The notes under the pieces were generated by a model. It saw only the letters and a program-made list of their open reading frames with translations, ran no database searches and had not been told where the DNA came from. Source: Corallium rubrum (Eukaryota; Cnidaria; Anthozoa; Scleralcyonacea; Coralliidae). Taken from it: a DNA stretch of 64,000 bases. Positions 44,667 to 55,768 of this stretch are shown in pieces. The stretch is from positions 10,273,012 through 10,337,011 of the forward strand of contig OZ036005.1 of the NCBI GenBank assembly GCA_964035015.1, written 5' to 3'. Both the position numbers and the translations under genes were made by a program. Every line of letters starts with the position of its first letter. The stretch's first letter is position 1.

Positions 44667-45139
44667 AAATAAATAAATGAAAATAAATAAAAATAAATAA
44701 ATAGAAATAAATAAATAGAAATAAATAAAAATAGTAATAAATGAATAAATAAGAATATATAAATACCCCCCCCCCAAAAAAAAAACACAACAAAAAACAA
44801 TCAAATAAATAAATAAATAAATAAATAGAAAATTAAATAAATCAATATTTATGTAATAGATAAATCCCGAGAACGAGGGATTTATGCTATATAAAGACCC
44901 GATTTATATCGCATAAATCCCGACGTTCGAGGGATTTATCTGACTTAATTTATTTCGAGGGATTTATCTGACTTAATTTATATAGGAGGTTTTCCAACAA
45001 AGTTTTGTCTTTTTTTCTACCTTGGACAAAGATTTTCCTAGTTTTTTTCTTCATTTCTTATCTAATTAGTATTCAAGGGCTTTATGCGATATAAAGCCCT
45101 CGAAAGAACAAAGAAAACCGAGTCAATAATAAATTAAGA
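44009..45139. mobile_element. Foldback element with 285-bp arms around an AAAT microsatellite
   Basis: Arms 44009-44300 and 44852-45139 are inverted copies (TTAATTTATTATTGAGTCGG at the left tip, ATAAATCCCTCG / CGAGGGATTTAT units inside). The loop is an AAAT array (44546-44840) with a poly-C/poly-A stretch. The right arm has a 30-bp internal duplication (GAGGGATTTATCTGACTTAA twice). The tip TTAATTT may include a TTAA target. Confidence 0.85.
44546..44840. repeat. AAAT microsatellite in the foldback loop
   Basis: AAAT/AAATA units with GAAAT interruptions. The minus strand shows long Tyr-Leu-Phe-Ile frames that look membrane-like but are repeat translation. A similar tract lies at 45141-45360, just outside the right arm. 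Confidence 0.95.
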
Positions 45140-45383
45140 ATAAATAAATAAATATAAACAAATCAGTAAAAATAGAAATATATAAATAAGTGAATAAATA
45201 AGAATATATAAATAAATATAAATAAAAAGCCCCCCAAAAATGAATAAACAAACAAATAAATAAAAAATAAACAAATAAATAAATAAAGCGATACTGTAGA
45301 TAAATAGATAAATAAATAAATATAAGTAAACAATCAAAGAACTAAACAAACAAATTAATAAATATAAATTTTCTATTTTTTAG

Positions 45384-45472
45384 GATACTGAACTAGCGAA
45401 GGAAGATACTTCTTACAATCACACCAGGAAAAAGAAAACATCGATAGAAAGTAGAGCAAAAGAACTGGAGAT
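45384..45472 (+). CDS. TMCC: TMCC-family gene exon
   Basis: Acceptor tattttttag|GAT, donor GGAGAT|gtatgt; 89 nt. It encodes DTELAKEDTSYNHTRKKKTS then IESRAKELE, polar and charged and probably disordered. It follows exon 30087 in phase 0 and leaves AT to join C of the next exon (Ile). The donor is weaker than its neighbours but keeps the frame. Confidence 0.72.
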
Positions 45473-45514
45473 GTATGTTCATGTATATGGATTTTTTATC
45501 TCCACTCTTCTGGT

Positions 45515-46410
45515 GGGGGTAATGATGATGGTGGTGGTGGTGGTGGTGGTGGTGGTGGGGGTGGTAGGGTAATGATGATGATGGTGGTAATGGTGATGAT
45601 AATGGTGGTGGTGATGATTGGTGATCTTTGTGATGTAATGGTGGTGGTGATAATGGTGATAATGGTGGGTGGTGATGATTGATGATCGTTGTCGTGTAAT
45701 GGTGGTGGTGGTGGTGGTGATGATGGTATAGAGGTGTTGCTAGATCTGGTCTGGTGGTTTATATCGTCCAGTGTGTTGTAAGTGGTTTATGTGGGTTGTG
45801 GTGGAGTTAGTGGTGATGTTAGGAGTGGTAGTGGTTAAGCTGAATGTGTTGGTAGGTTCGGTGTGGATGAGTTGTGGTTGCTTATGAGAGGTAGGGGTTT
45901 TGGGGGAGTTGTTTATGAGTGGTGGTCGGCTTATGAATTGTGGTTGGTTGCTTATGAGAGGTGATTGCTTATGAGATGTGATTGTGTACGAGAGGTGGTG
46001 GTTTTGGGGGAGTTGTTGTTTTGAGTGATGGTTGCTTATGAGTGGTGGTTGCTTATGAGAAAGTGGTGGTTGCTTATAAGAGGTGGTTGTTTATAAAAGT
46101 TTGTTGCTTATGAGAGATGCTTATGAATGGTGGTTGCTTATGAGTGGTGATTGCTTATGAGAGGTGGTTGCTTATGAGAGGTGGTTCCGTGCTTGCTTAA
46201 TGCTTATGAAAGGTGGTTGATTATGAGAGGTTGTTGCTTATTTAAGGTGGTTGTTTGTGAGAGGTGGTTGCTTGTGCGAAGTGGTTGCTTTTGAGAGATG
46301 GTCGTTTATGAGAGATGGTTGCTTATAAGGGGTTGCTGCTTATGAGAGATGGTTATTTATGAGGACTGGTTGCTTATGAGAGGTTGTTGCTTATCAGAGA
46401 TGGTTTGTTC
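45515..46410. repeat. GGT/GAT trinucleotide tract and 17-bp minisatellite
   Basis: 45515-45730 is TGG/TGA-rich. About 45880-46410 consists of about 30 degenerate units of GGTTGCTTATGAGAGGT. No coding signal. Confidence 0.88.
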
Positions 46411-46426
46411 ATTTTCTCCTTTCGTT

Positions 46427-46852
46427 TAAAGTGGTTCTCTGATGAAAATATTGTCGGTAATGTTCTAAAATTCGTTGAAGAAAAGGTGGTATTTTACGTG
46501 TAAAGTTTGTACTTTGGAGCGCCTCGATTAAATTGGCCGAGCTTGAGAAGAATGAGTTGAGGAAGCTTATGACGTCATAACCTCATTAACAACAAAAGAT
46601 AATTGTTGTTGTCAACAAAAGGGTCATTGTTGTTATTGAGGTTATGACGTCATCAGCTTCTTCGGCTCGTGCTTCTCAAGCTCGGCCACTTTAATGGCGG
46701 CGCTCCAAAATACAAACTTTACACGTAAAATATCACCTTTTCTTGGACAAATTTTGAAATTAAACTTTGTACGATTACTAACTACCATAACATCTTAAGG
46801 ATTATGCAAAAACATTGCCAACAATATTTTCATCAGAGAACCACTTTTACAT
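46427..46852. mobile_element. Foldback MITE, about 425 bp
   Basis: Outer arms AAAGTGGTTCTCTGATGAAA..ATATTGT pair with the complement ending GAACCACTTT. Inner arms (TTACGTGTAAAGTTTGTA, GGTTATGACGTCAT, GCCGAGCTTGAGAAG) also pair, giving an almost complete hairpin just upstream of the exon at 46890. Confidence 0.85.
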
Positions 46853-46889
46853 TGCTAATGACAGTATAATTTTACATTCGTATTTCTAG

Positions 46890-47064
46890 CCGTAAAAAGC
46901 GAAGTCGTTCTGTCGACCACCTGTTAACAGATCCCAACCTTAGAGCCAACTTTGAAGTGTCTCCTCCAGTCAATCACAGAGTATCGTATGGCGAGGCTGA
47001 TCTCAGGTTGCATAGTCCGGCGAGATCATCAGTCACGGACGAAGAAAGTGTTGATGGTGAATCG
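46890..47064 (+). CDS. TMCC: TMCC-family gene exon, serine-rich
   Basis: Acceptor gtatttctag|CC, donor GAATCG|gtaagc; 175 nt. It encodes RKKRSRSVDHLLTDPNLRAN, then FEVSPPVNHRVSYGEADLRL and HSPARSSVTDEESVDGES. The RKKRSRSVDHL start looks like a basophilic-kinase or 14-3-3 type site (inference). It ends in phase 0. Confidence 0.78.
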
Positions 47065-47365
47065 GTAAGCAGGATACGCTTTTTGGTGGAGAGTTTTCAC
47101 GTGTACACGCGTAAAAACGCACAACTTGTTCACGGTTGTCAACAGGCGTGAGCAATGTTGTGCTACTGGCCGTGAATAATGTTGTGCTGCTCGCCGTGAA
47201 CAAGTTGTCAACAAGTTGTTCACTTATGGTTCGAACAACTTGTTCACGAATAAATCAACAGTCTATTTTTTTGTTTATTCTGTTCTGTTTTCACACTGGG
47301 TCCATGAGATGTCAACCATATTCGTATTATGTGAACTAGTTTTTTACTATATTCCGTATTTACAG

Positions 47366-47410
47366 GGCAACGAAACCTTTGATGCAGTAGATGGAGTGGA
47401 CAATACTGAG
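47366..47410 (+). CDS. TMCC: TMCC-family gene, 45-bp exon
   Basis: Acceptor tatttacag|GGC, donor ACTGAG|gtgagt. It encodes GNETFDAVDGVDNTE, an acidic linker. Being 45 nt and in phase 0 on both sides, it could be skipped without changing the frame. Confidence 0.7.
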
Positions 47411-47518
47411 GTGAGTTTGTGGTGTGATGTGGGGGATTGTATGGTGTATGTGTGGGGGGTAGTGTGGGGGGTAGTTTGCTATGCTATGCTGTTGTGTGAT
47501 GTGGTGCGTGTGTAATAT

Positions 47519-47950
47519 GGTATAGTATAGTATAGTATAGTATAGTATAGTATAGTATAGTATAGTATAGTATAGTATAGTATAGTATAGTATAGTATAG
47601 TATAGTATAGTATAGTATAGTATAGTATAGTATAGTATAGTATAGTATAGTATAGTATAGTATAGTATAGTATAGTATAGTATAGTATAGTATAGTATAG
47701 TATAGTATAGTATAGTATAGTATAGTATAGTATAGTATAGTATGTTTTGGTATGGTGTGGTGGGTATGTGGGTATAGTGATGTGGTGTGTATGTCGTATG
47801 GTATGATATGGTGTGGCATGCATGGCTTTGTATGGTTTGGGATGTGGTATGGTATGGTTTGGGATGTGGTATGGTATGGTATGGTGTGGTGTGGTATGGT
47901 ATGGTGTGGTATTGTATGGTATGGTATGGTGTGGTATTGTATGGTGCACT
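47519..47950. repeat. TATAG pentanucleotide array and TATGG-like continuation
   Basis: About 45 perfect TATAG units (47519-47742), then degenerate GGTATGGTATGGTGTG (47743-47950). Long Tyr-Thr-Ile-Leu frames on the minus strand are repeat translation. Confidence 0.97.
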
Positions 47951-48008
47951 ACATGGCTTTCATTGCACACTAGTGCGGAATAATCCAGCAAACGTTTCCT
48001 CTGTTTAG

Positions 48009-48093
48009 CCATTAATTGAAGACAGCCAAAGACTAAGTCATAAAATTGAGAAAACCAAGGAAAGAATGAGAAAGCTGCAGTGTTCAATGGATG
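48009..48093 (+). CDS. TMCC: TMCC-family gene exon, start of coiled coil
   Basis: Acceptor tctgtttag|CCA, donor ATGGATG|gtaagc; 85 nt. It encodes PLIEDSQRLSHKIEKTKERM then RKLQCSMD, a charged helix that leads into the family coiled coil. One leftover base joins the exon at 49003. Confidence 0.82.
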
Positions 48094-49002
48094 GTAAGCC
48101 TTGTGTTCATTTCCCTGAATTTCCATACTTAAATGTTTATTAAATAAATTTAACTAAATGCTAAAGTTTTGCTTACTGTATAGTTATTTTTGCTATACTG
48201 AATATATACGAATACTCGCTTCTAGAAATAAGCTAATGATGATCTATTTAATATTGTATATTAATATAAAATAAGTCGGGACTTATTTAAGGCGCGTCTG
48301 ATATAAGTTGCGAACACTCTCGTATAAACAGTTAATTTGTTCGTAACCAAAGTAAGTCGCGACTAAAATAAGTACAGGGCTTGAAAGCTAGTCCAAAATA
48401 ATACTTATTAGAAATTGACCTTTTATACGATTGTGTTTGTAACTTAGTTAAGATGCGCCTTAATCAAGCCGCAACTTATTTTCTCCTGGCTCTAATAAGA
48501 CTTAAAATGTTTAAAGGTTAGTTTACACATAATACACAAGCGTTATCACAAACACCAACACCAACACCAACATGCAAAGTATAAACACCAACACACAGAT
48601 ACCAACACGCATAAGTACCAACACGAATACACCAATACCCAAACATCAACACTAACACGAACACGAACACGAACACGAAAACACCTACACGCAAATACCA
48701 ACACGAAATTACCAACATGCAAACACCAAAACAAAAACTCCAACACGAAAACTCCAACACGAAAAAACACCAACACGTAAACATCAACACACAAATACGC
48801 CCACAGAACACGAACACGTTTACAAAACACGAACCTGCTGACCTGCAGACAGTAGATGTTTACCGTAATTTAGATTACGCGAGCATTTACACTAGATATA
48901 CAGCCAAACGTGAGAATAACTGGACAACTGCAACAAGTTCAACATTGCTTTTTCTTTGCTTGTATCTTTGTTACTCAAATATGGTTAACCTTGTTATTGT
49001 AG
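48094..49002. other. TMCC intron with AACACC/AACACG hexanucleotide minisatellite
   Basis: 48538-48805 is built from degenerate CGAACACGAACACC-type units. The remainder is AT-rich with nothing recognised. Confidence 0.8.
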
Positions 49003-49148
49003 AGAATCTTGAAGAATATCTGGAATCAGTGAAAGACAACCCTGATCCAGAGCTTAGTAAGAAATTATTCGAGAAGAAAAATTTAAAGTCCAACCAAAAT
49101 ATTGGACAATTACAAAAGAAATTGGATAAATATCAAAAGGCGCTAAAA
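49003..49148 (+). CDS. TMCC: TMCC-family gene, signature coiled-coil exon
   Basis: Acceptor gttattgtag|AG, donor CTAAAA|gtacgt; 146 nt. It encodes ENLEEYLESVKDNPDPELSK, then FEKKNLKSNQNIGQLQKKL and DKYQKALK. The FEKKN.KS...I..LQKKL..Y pattern is the hallmark of TMCC1/2/3 and related proteins, where it forms a coiled coil before the C-terminal membrane segments. This is the strongest evidence for the gene's identity. Which vertebrate paralogue it matches best cannot be told here. Confidence 0.9.
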
Positions 49149-49602
49149 GTACGTGTTTTTGGGTTGTTTTTTTAACTTTTCTCTTTGCTAAGTTTGAGCT
49201 TATAAGAATCGTTAAAACTAGTACACTACAGTATTGTTGAAAATTTATCTGAGTGACCATCAGAATTGAACTTTATAACAAATAGATCGTTCGGGACAGC
49301 ACGAGCGGTGTGTCTTTACAATCCAATTTTTTAAAAATTTATCGAAGACGGGAAAAAACATCAACCCAGATGCTACACAGTGACTCGACTGTAGAATGCG
49401 AAGAGAGTTTTCTCTGACCTTTAAGCAGGCCTTTTACTCAATTTCCAAATTTTCACTGCTGAATCAATGTGTAACATTTTGGCGTGATCCTGGGTTGACG
49501 TCATTTCCCTGTGAATAGTAAACGAACTTTAGCAGTGGAAAAAACATCAAGATGAGACTTTAGTTGACGATAATATTAGACAATTCCTTTCAGAAAGTGC
49601 CA

Positions 49603-49606
<4 letters not shown>

Positions 49607-49666
<60 letters not shown>

Positions 49667-49758
49667 CTACAGACGGTACCGTTTCGGCCTTTCGGGCCTC
49701 ATCAGTGTAGTGCTGATGAGCAGGATGAAGGTAACTGCTTATGAGTCACCTTTGATGC

Positions 49759-49810
<52 letters not shown>
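49607..49810. repeat. TA microsatellites flanking a short repeat
   Basis: TA runs (about 49610-49664 and 49762-49808) bracket a unit with ACGGTACCGTTTCGGCCTTT and CGGGCCTCATCAGTG, a dispersed-repeat core related in style to the CTTCGTCAG-type foldbacks. Confidence 0.8.
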
Positions 49811-49812
<2 letters not shown>

Positions 49813-50059
49813 CGGCTTTTCCGACTCCCCCGGCACAGAGTACTTAATATTCCTCCCCCCGGATAATCTGTCAAGATTGCTTATACTAGTCAACTTTAGG
49901 ATTGGGAACAAGTTCCAAGGCCGCAATGCGTCATATGTTCCACTACGTAAGATGGCGGCGACTGCCGCGAAATGTTTGACTGCTGGCCATAGGGAATGGC
50001 CTATCCAGTTTATTTAGAGATCAGTGGTCTAGAGCCCACAAGACAAGAAAGTATTAGTG

Positions 50060-50340
50060 TGGTATTAAGTGTCATGAAAACAGCTCCCAAAGAATTTGCA
50101 TGCTAAAGTTGAGTTTTTTTTCTTTTTTGAGTTGACCAGATGCCAAACTATCAGAAAATGACGGTGTTCAAATTTTCAACCTCTCGACATACATGTACAG
50201 GGGGGTTGAGAGCTTGGAGAATTTGAACTCATTTTCTGATAGCTGGACGCCTAGTCAACTCACAAAAATCAACTTTAGCATGCAAGTCTTGCGAAAGCTG
50301 TTTTGATAACACTCCATACCACACTATTTGGGCTAGGATC
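50060..50340. mobile_element. Inverted-repeat element, about 280 bp
   Basis: TTTGCATGCTAAAGTTGA, CTATCAGAAAATGA and AATTTTCAACCTCTC on the left pair with their complements on the right (AATTTGAACTC, TCATTTTCTGATAG, TCAACTTTAGCATGCAA). Confidence 0.7.
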
Positions 50341-50444
50341 AAGGTCAGGAAAGGTCTTCGAGTCACTCCTATTAGCCATGTCTCCTACCCCTCGACCCTC
50401 CTGTAAATGGAAAGGTCGAAAATTTGATCCCCATCAAAATCAAT

Positions 50445-50852
50445 TAAGGGGGTGATTACATGGACTGGGCTGGCGGTTAACCGGGCTAGCCCGCTTTATA
50501 TATAAAACGCATGTTGTTTTAACATTTCGATTACATGTTTCGTGATCAAAGCGAAGATTTAATAAATTAATTAGTCTTCGTGAAGACGCTTTCCTGGGTT
50601 AGCGAAGACTTTAACAATCTTTTTATTAACGATGGGATTACAAAATAAATAATAGCCTAATTAGTGTAAAACTAAAGTAGAACTAACGTAACTTTGCCCT
50701 TATTTACTTGATAATTGCGAATTTCGGCCTGAAATCATCCCGGCTTACCGAGCTAGCCCGCTCCATGTAATCGTTTCGTAAACTCATCCCGGCCAACCAG
50801 GCTAGCTTGGTTAACCGGGCCAGCCCGCCCGGTCCATGTAATCGCCTCCTTA
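50445..50852. mobile_element. MITE with GGGGGTGATTACATGGAC ends
   Basis: The left end TAAGGGGGTGATTACATGGA pairs with the right end TCCATGTAATCGCCTCCTTA. Subterminal GGGCTAGCCCGC motifs occur on both sides. It is similar in design to 43082-43458. Confidence 0.82.
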
Positions 50853-51056
50853 GTACGAAAATCCTACGGGATTACACCTTATACCAAAACGTCAATTGCG
50901 CGACAAAAAGCTCTGAATGAAAATCAGTCTTTAGAGAGTGCCAGGGGTTCCTCTATTGACGAGTAAAATCATCTGGCGTTAACTGGAGTAAAATACTAGA
51001 GTACGTCCTTGGTATACTGAAATTGTTAACTAACGCATCCATTTATATGTACTTAG

Positions 51057-51109
51057 GACTTAGAGACATGCAAACAAGCAAGAAGCCATACTGCCAAGGA
51101 AATGCTGAG
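51057..51109 (+). CDS. TMCC: TMCC-family gene exon
   Basis: Acceptor tgtacttag|GAC, donor ATGCTGAG|gtaaat; 53 nt. It encodes DLETCKQARSHTAKEML. It continues the post-coiled-coil region and leaves AG to join A of the next exon. Confidence 0.78.
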
Positions 51110-51194
51110 GTAAATGAATCTACTACTTCGTAGTGCGAGACTGTTCATTATTTGTAGCCAGGGTGGGTAGAATCCCCGTTCCATTTAGTGCGGC

Positions 51195-52560
51195 GATTGC
51201 AGAACTTGTGTTGCACGATTTTGGCCAGTAAATGACCATTGTACAGCATGTTACACTGCAATGGTTTGTGCAACTTGTCTTACAATGATCTCGAGCATTA
51301 CACACCATATTACACACTGCAGTGGTTCGTGTAACTTGTCTCACTAAGATCTTGACCATTGTACAGCACTCAATGGTTCATGTAACCTGTCTCACACAAC
51401 GATCTCAACCATTGCACAGCATGTTACACACTGCAATGGTTTATGCAACTTGTCTAACAACGATCTTGATCATTGTACAGTACTGCAATGGTTCATGTAG
51501 CCTGTCTCACAACGATCTCAACCATTGCACAGCATGTTACACACTGCAGTGGTTTATGCAACTTGTCTAACAACGATCTTGATCATTGTACAGTGCTGCA
51601 ATGGTTCATGTAACTTGTCTCACAACGATCTCAACCATTGCACAGCATGTTACACACTGCAATGGTTTATGCAACTTGTCTTACAACGATCTCGACCATT
51701 GTACAGCATGTTACACACGGCAATGGTTCATGTAACTTGTCGCACAACGATCTTGACCATTGGACTGTATGTTACATGACGCAATGGTTCATGTAACTTG
51801 TCTCACAACGATCGTGGCCATTGCACAGCATGTTACATGCTGCATGGTTTGTGCAACTTGTCTCACAACGATCGTGGCCATTGCACAGTATGTTACATGC
51901 TGCATGGTTTGTGCAACTTGTCTCACAACGATCGTGGCCATTGCACAGCATGTTACATGCTGCATGGTTTGTGCAACTTGTCTCACAACGATCGTGGCCA
52001 TTGCACAGTATGTTACACGTTGCAATGGTTTGTGTAACTTGTCTCACAACGATCTTGGCCATTGCACAGTATGTTACACGTTGCAATGGTTTGTGTAACT
52101 TGTCTCACAACGATCTTGGCCATTGCACAGTATGTTACACACTGCAATGGTGTATGCAACTTGTCTCACAACGATCTTGGCCATTGCACAGCACGTTACA
52201 CATTGCAGTGGTTCGTGTAACTTGTCCCACAAAGATCTTGATCATTGTACAGCATGTTACACACCGCAACGGTTTATGTAACTTGTCTAACAACGATCTT
52301 GATCATTGTACAGCATGTTACACACGGCAATGGTTCATGTAACTTGTCGCACAACGATCTTGACCATTGTACAGCATGTTACACACGGCAATGGTTCATG
52401 TAACTTGTCTAACAACGATCTTGATCATTGGACTGTATGTTACACGCTGCAATGGTTTATGCAACTTGTCTCACAACGATCGTGGCCATTGCACAGCATG
52501 TTACATGCTGCATGGTTTGTGCAACTTGTCTCGCAACAATTTGCGCAATCAGCCAATAAA
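51195..52560. repeat. 60-61-bp minisatellite, about 22 units
   Basis: Unit TGGTTCATGTAACTTGTCTC, ACAACGATCTTGACCATTGT, ACAGCATGTTACACACTGCAA. Subtypes form runs: four consecutive GATCGTGG/CATGGTTTGTG units at about 51800-52020 are nearly identical, indicating a local recent expansion. All frames on both strands are repeat translation. Confidence 0.95.
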
Positions 52561-52820
52561 AACGTGCTTTTTAACCGTTCTAGACTTCTTCGGTCAGCTT
52601 TGCGGGACAAGTTGCAAGAAACATTGCATAGTGCGACACTCCTGCTTGTGCAACTGCAATGCAAGAGCTAGATTTAGCCGTTGCGAGACAAGTTACACGA
52701 AAAATTGCATAGTGTAGCACTAAGGTATTTAGTCATTTGATGGTGTTATATGACTGTCAATCCATGTCAACTGACCAAAAAGATTCTGGTCAGCTCATCG
52801 TCTTTCGTTTGTTGTTTTAG
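52561..52820. other. Intron with decayed minisatellite units
   Basis: GGGACAAGTTGCA...CATTGCATAG and GAGACAAGTTACAC resemble diverged units of the preceding array. Otherwise nothing. Confidence 0.5.
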
Positions 52821-52853
52821 AGGCGTAAGAACCAGTGTCAAGGAACTATCAGG
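52821..52853 (+). CDS. TMCC: TMCC-family gene, 33-bp microexon
   Basis: Acceptor gttgttttag|AG, donor TCAGG|gtgagt. It encodes (R)GVRTSVKELS(G). The same 'GVR..VK...G' pattern is repeated by the next microexon (GVRDGVKAGFTG), so the two look like an exon duplication of the conserved glycine-rich stretch found in TMCC proteins. Multiple of three, hence a possible cassette exon. Confidence 0.72.
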
Positions 52854-54109
52854 GTGAGTGAAAGCTCGACTATTTCTATTTTTTAGAGCCTGGTTTCATT
52901 TCATGCATTTTATTGCAAATGAAAGAATTGTATAGTTCTAAGACAAGGATAATGAATAATTTTTCGTCTCTGGAGTAATCTCATACAACACCGTCTCGTT
53001 CTTTATACAACGCACTTGGGGTATATTTTGACGTCTTTCGGACGACCTCATGACTTCAATACAGACACTACTAGAAAGACATGAACGCAACAACCCCTCG
53101 CCCGCGTTATATGAATTTTTAAACAATCCCCCCCCCCCCCCGCCGTTCCCGCCCCCTCCCCCCCCCCAATTTATTTTTTTTGTTGTATTAATCAATACTG
53201 AACACAGATCAGAAAACATCCAGAAAATTAGTTAGCAAGGTTCATCTGTAGTCGTGTATTGACACACCGAAAGAACATGCAATGTCAATATTAAAAAAAA
53301 AACGAGATGAACCAAATGACAAATTTTCATTCAAAAATATATATAAACAATGGCCAAGAAAAGACACAAATCACACAATGTCAACGTCCTAGCGTTGAAA
53401 GACAATTCTAGACAATATATTATTTATGTTAATTATAATTTTCAAGATTTCTTCCGTTTTAACTCAGCTAAACTGTTAAATACGAATCTCCTACCGTTAA
53501 ACTTTCTTCTGCTTTTGTGATCACAAACACTGCCAATTCAGTCTAGTCTTTTCGGATTGTTTTCTCGTTCGCGGTTTCTTACTTTTTTCGTTGTTGACCA
53601 AATAAATATGATAAGGCATCATTGAGTTCTCTTCATGATCTAAAAAGCCGTTTGTTTCAAAATTTCGTCATCGTTCCCTCTCGAGTTATGTAGAATACAC
53701 CAGAGCAAAATTCTTTACCGGCTTTGAACAGTTTCAGGACACATCCTGCTTCTTTCAGTTACATTTCTATTTCCAGTGGTTTTAAGTCGTCTTTATTGTT
53801 GTCTTTTTCTCGCTGGCACATCTCTTGTTAGCCTTCTTTCTTTGGTCTTTTTTCATAGTAATATTAATGTACATTTTAGCTGAAACCATTTTTTCTGGCA
53901 AAGATTTCTTTTGTCATGACCGTTGAAAAACTATTTCGTAATCCAACCGAACTTATAAATTATAATTTGCTGACGTAAATTTAAATAATTTGAATAATTT
54001 ACCAGGTTAGTTACCAGTACCCTGCTATCCGAACTGCGAAAGTTGCGGATTTGTTGACATATATATATATATAAACATCTCGCAGAATTTCTTTCCCCCT
54101 TGCGTGTAA
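52854..54109. other. TMCC intron; poly-C tract, nothing coding
   Basis: A CCCCCC-rich tract lies at 53130-53168. CAACAACCCCTCGCCC at about 53088 matches 21415. The rest (53170-54109) is AT-rich and unremarkable. Confidence 0.45.
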
Positions 54110-54192
54110 TTTCGCGTGTACTCCACGCGTGTCGAGATTAGCACCCTCACCCGGGCTCCGGGCCTTCGGCCCTACGCCCGGGCTCGGGGACA
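54110..54192 (+). repeat. GC-rich dispersed repeat, copy 2 of 3
   Basis: TCGAGATTAGCACCCTCACC, CCGGGCCTTCGGCCC and CGGGCTCGGGGAC as in copy 1, preceded by ACTCCACGCGTG. Confidence 0.85.
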
Positions 54193-54287
54193 ATCATTTT
54201 AGCAGTACTAGGATTAAACTAGTCATATCAAACATAGTAGTCATGCAGTTAACCGTGACTTTCTTAAATTGTAAAATTCATATATAA

Positions 54288-54620
54288 TATAAATAAGTTT
54301 TGTGGAAACACCACGTAAAATATTTATTTGCTAAGCTTTCGTTGACTCCAGCCTTCACCAGAGCAATAACAATAAGCTGTTGGCTCCACGTCATTTATAA
54401 ACTAAGCAACTGATCAATTAAATCACGTACGAATACAATAGCGTAATTTTATTAATTAGAAAACAAAATCAAGAATGTTCTCCGAATAGAGCACACCACA
54501 TGCTGTTTAATGGCTGTCCAAATAAATATTAAATATTGTAGCTTAAATAAATTATAAATATTAATATTATTTATAAATATTATAGCTTAGCAAATAATCC
54601 CACATGTGATCCCACATGGC
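54288..54620. mobile_element. Element sharing an arm with the hairpin at 25951-26080
   Basis: It starts TATAAATAAGTTTTGTGGAA..CACCACGTAAAATATTTA as at 25951. AATTTATTTGCTAAGC-like sequence is inverted at about 54583-54596 (GCTTAGCAAAT). Probably a longer family member whose hairpin derivative is at 25951. Confidence 0.6.
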
Positions 54621-54666
54621 CAGGATCAACCAATGTTGCTGAAATTAAACAATAGTGTAATATCAC

Positions 54667-54959
54667 TTAAGCCTGGTACTCATATGTCGCCGACCCATGA
54701 TTTAGATGCATGTTAAGTAAAAGAATAAAAGCACTGCTTTTCTGCATTGTTCTTTATTACGTAACATGATGCTGCACTTCCCGTTTTAACATGCATCTAA
54801 GGCCCCGTTTACACTAGAGCAAAACTATCCGGATTCACATTGTTTTTTATTCCCATGAGGATGAAAAACAATGTGAATCCGGATAGATTTGCTCTAGTGT
54901 AAACGGGGTCTAAATCACAAATCGCCGACGATCGGCAACATATGAGAATCAGGCTTTAA
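54667..54959. mobile_element. TTAA MITE (copy 2) carrying a nested hairpin
   Basis: Ends TTAAGCCTGGTACTCATATG and the complement of CATATGAGAATCAGGCTTTAA, matching the tips at 28247-28826. A second element (54801-54910) is inserted within it. Confidence 0.82.
54801..54910. mobile_element. Hairpin MITE nested in the TTAA MITE
   Basis: GGCCCCGTTTACACTAGAGC...GAATCCGGAT pairs with its near-perfect complement across a 14-nt loop. CTAA lies on both sides. Confidence 0.88.
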
Positions 54960-55768
54960 GGCGTATAAAATACCTATTATAGTCGACCCAAATTCTGAAA
55001 TTGTTCCTGTTGAGTTATACGGCGTATTTTCGTCGTATTTAATAAGTCGAATAAATTACAGTTCTCGAGTCGTAGGTCTGGAAACGATGTTACAAACATG
55101 AATTGTGGATAGCAAACGTATTATCATATTGTAAATTAATGTATGCATTTTATTCGGCGCATGAAAAGTACGCCGTCTGCATCAACGCCGTACTTGAGTC
55201 GTATTATACGACCGGGCTCGTCGTATTTAATGGCACTGTCGAACTTAATGAAATTGCCGTATTTAATGGTTACAGACGGCGTATTTTTCATGAACTTAAT
55301 TCTCATATTTTATACGGAATATATATTTTTTATATGAAAAATACGCCGCAAGTCAGTAGTGTCTGATTTTTAGAGCAAAATTCTTTCCTTAAATGTCTAT
55401 CTTGTCAATACTGATTTGCAACATTTATATATTTACATCTTTTATATGGGAGACCAACTCGATATTACAAATATTACATTATATAGTTGTAAAAAACGTC
55501 CTCAATCAAACTACTTTATTTGTATCTTATACACTTTTTCATTTGAGTTCGACTTGCTCAACCGTTAGACCGTCTCACCTCACCAGTGATCAGAATGTTT
55601 CAGAAATTGTTGAAATAATATAATGGCTAAAAGTCAAAGAGCCTTCTCGTACATATCATTAATGATTGATATCAACGTCTGATTAGCATTCTCAACGAGT
55701 GATTTTATCGCTAAAATTATTATTCGCTCGAGGTTATAAAAGGGATGGCTCAAAGGAACCCTGCATCT
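54960..55768. other. Intron with GTCGTATTTAA / GCCGTATTTAA motifs
   Basis: GGCGTATTTT, GTCGTATTTAATAAGTCG, GCCGTATTTAATGG and TACGCCGT recur about ten times at 55020-55350, probably a decayed inverted-repeat element. Nothing coding. Confidence 0.45.

Noticed and set aside
44433-45349. Hydrophobic Tyr/Leu/Phe/Ile frames resembling membrane proteins
   Set aside because: They come from AAAT arrays read on the minus strand; no family motif.
47479-48126. 215-residue frame on the minus strand
   Set aside because: Mostly TATAG repeat translation, and it overlaps TMCC exon 48009-48093 on the other strand.
48717-49002. Upstream extension of the coiled-coil frame as coding
   Set aside because: It is intron: the TAG acceptor at 49000-49002 and phase matching with exon 48009 fit better, and the extension starts in a hexanucleotide repeat.
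51322-52717. Cysteine-rich repeat proteins (HNDLGHCTVCYTLQW-like)
   Set aside because: All six frames of the 60-bp minisatellite are open for similar lengths; no start, splice or codon bias supports any of them.
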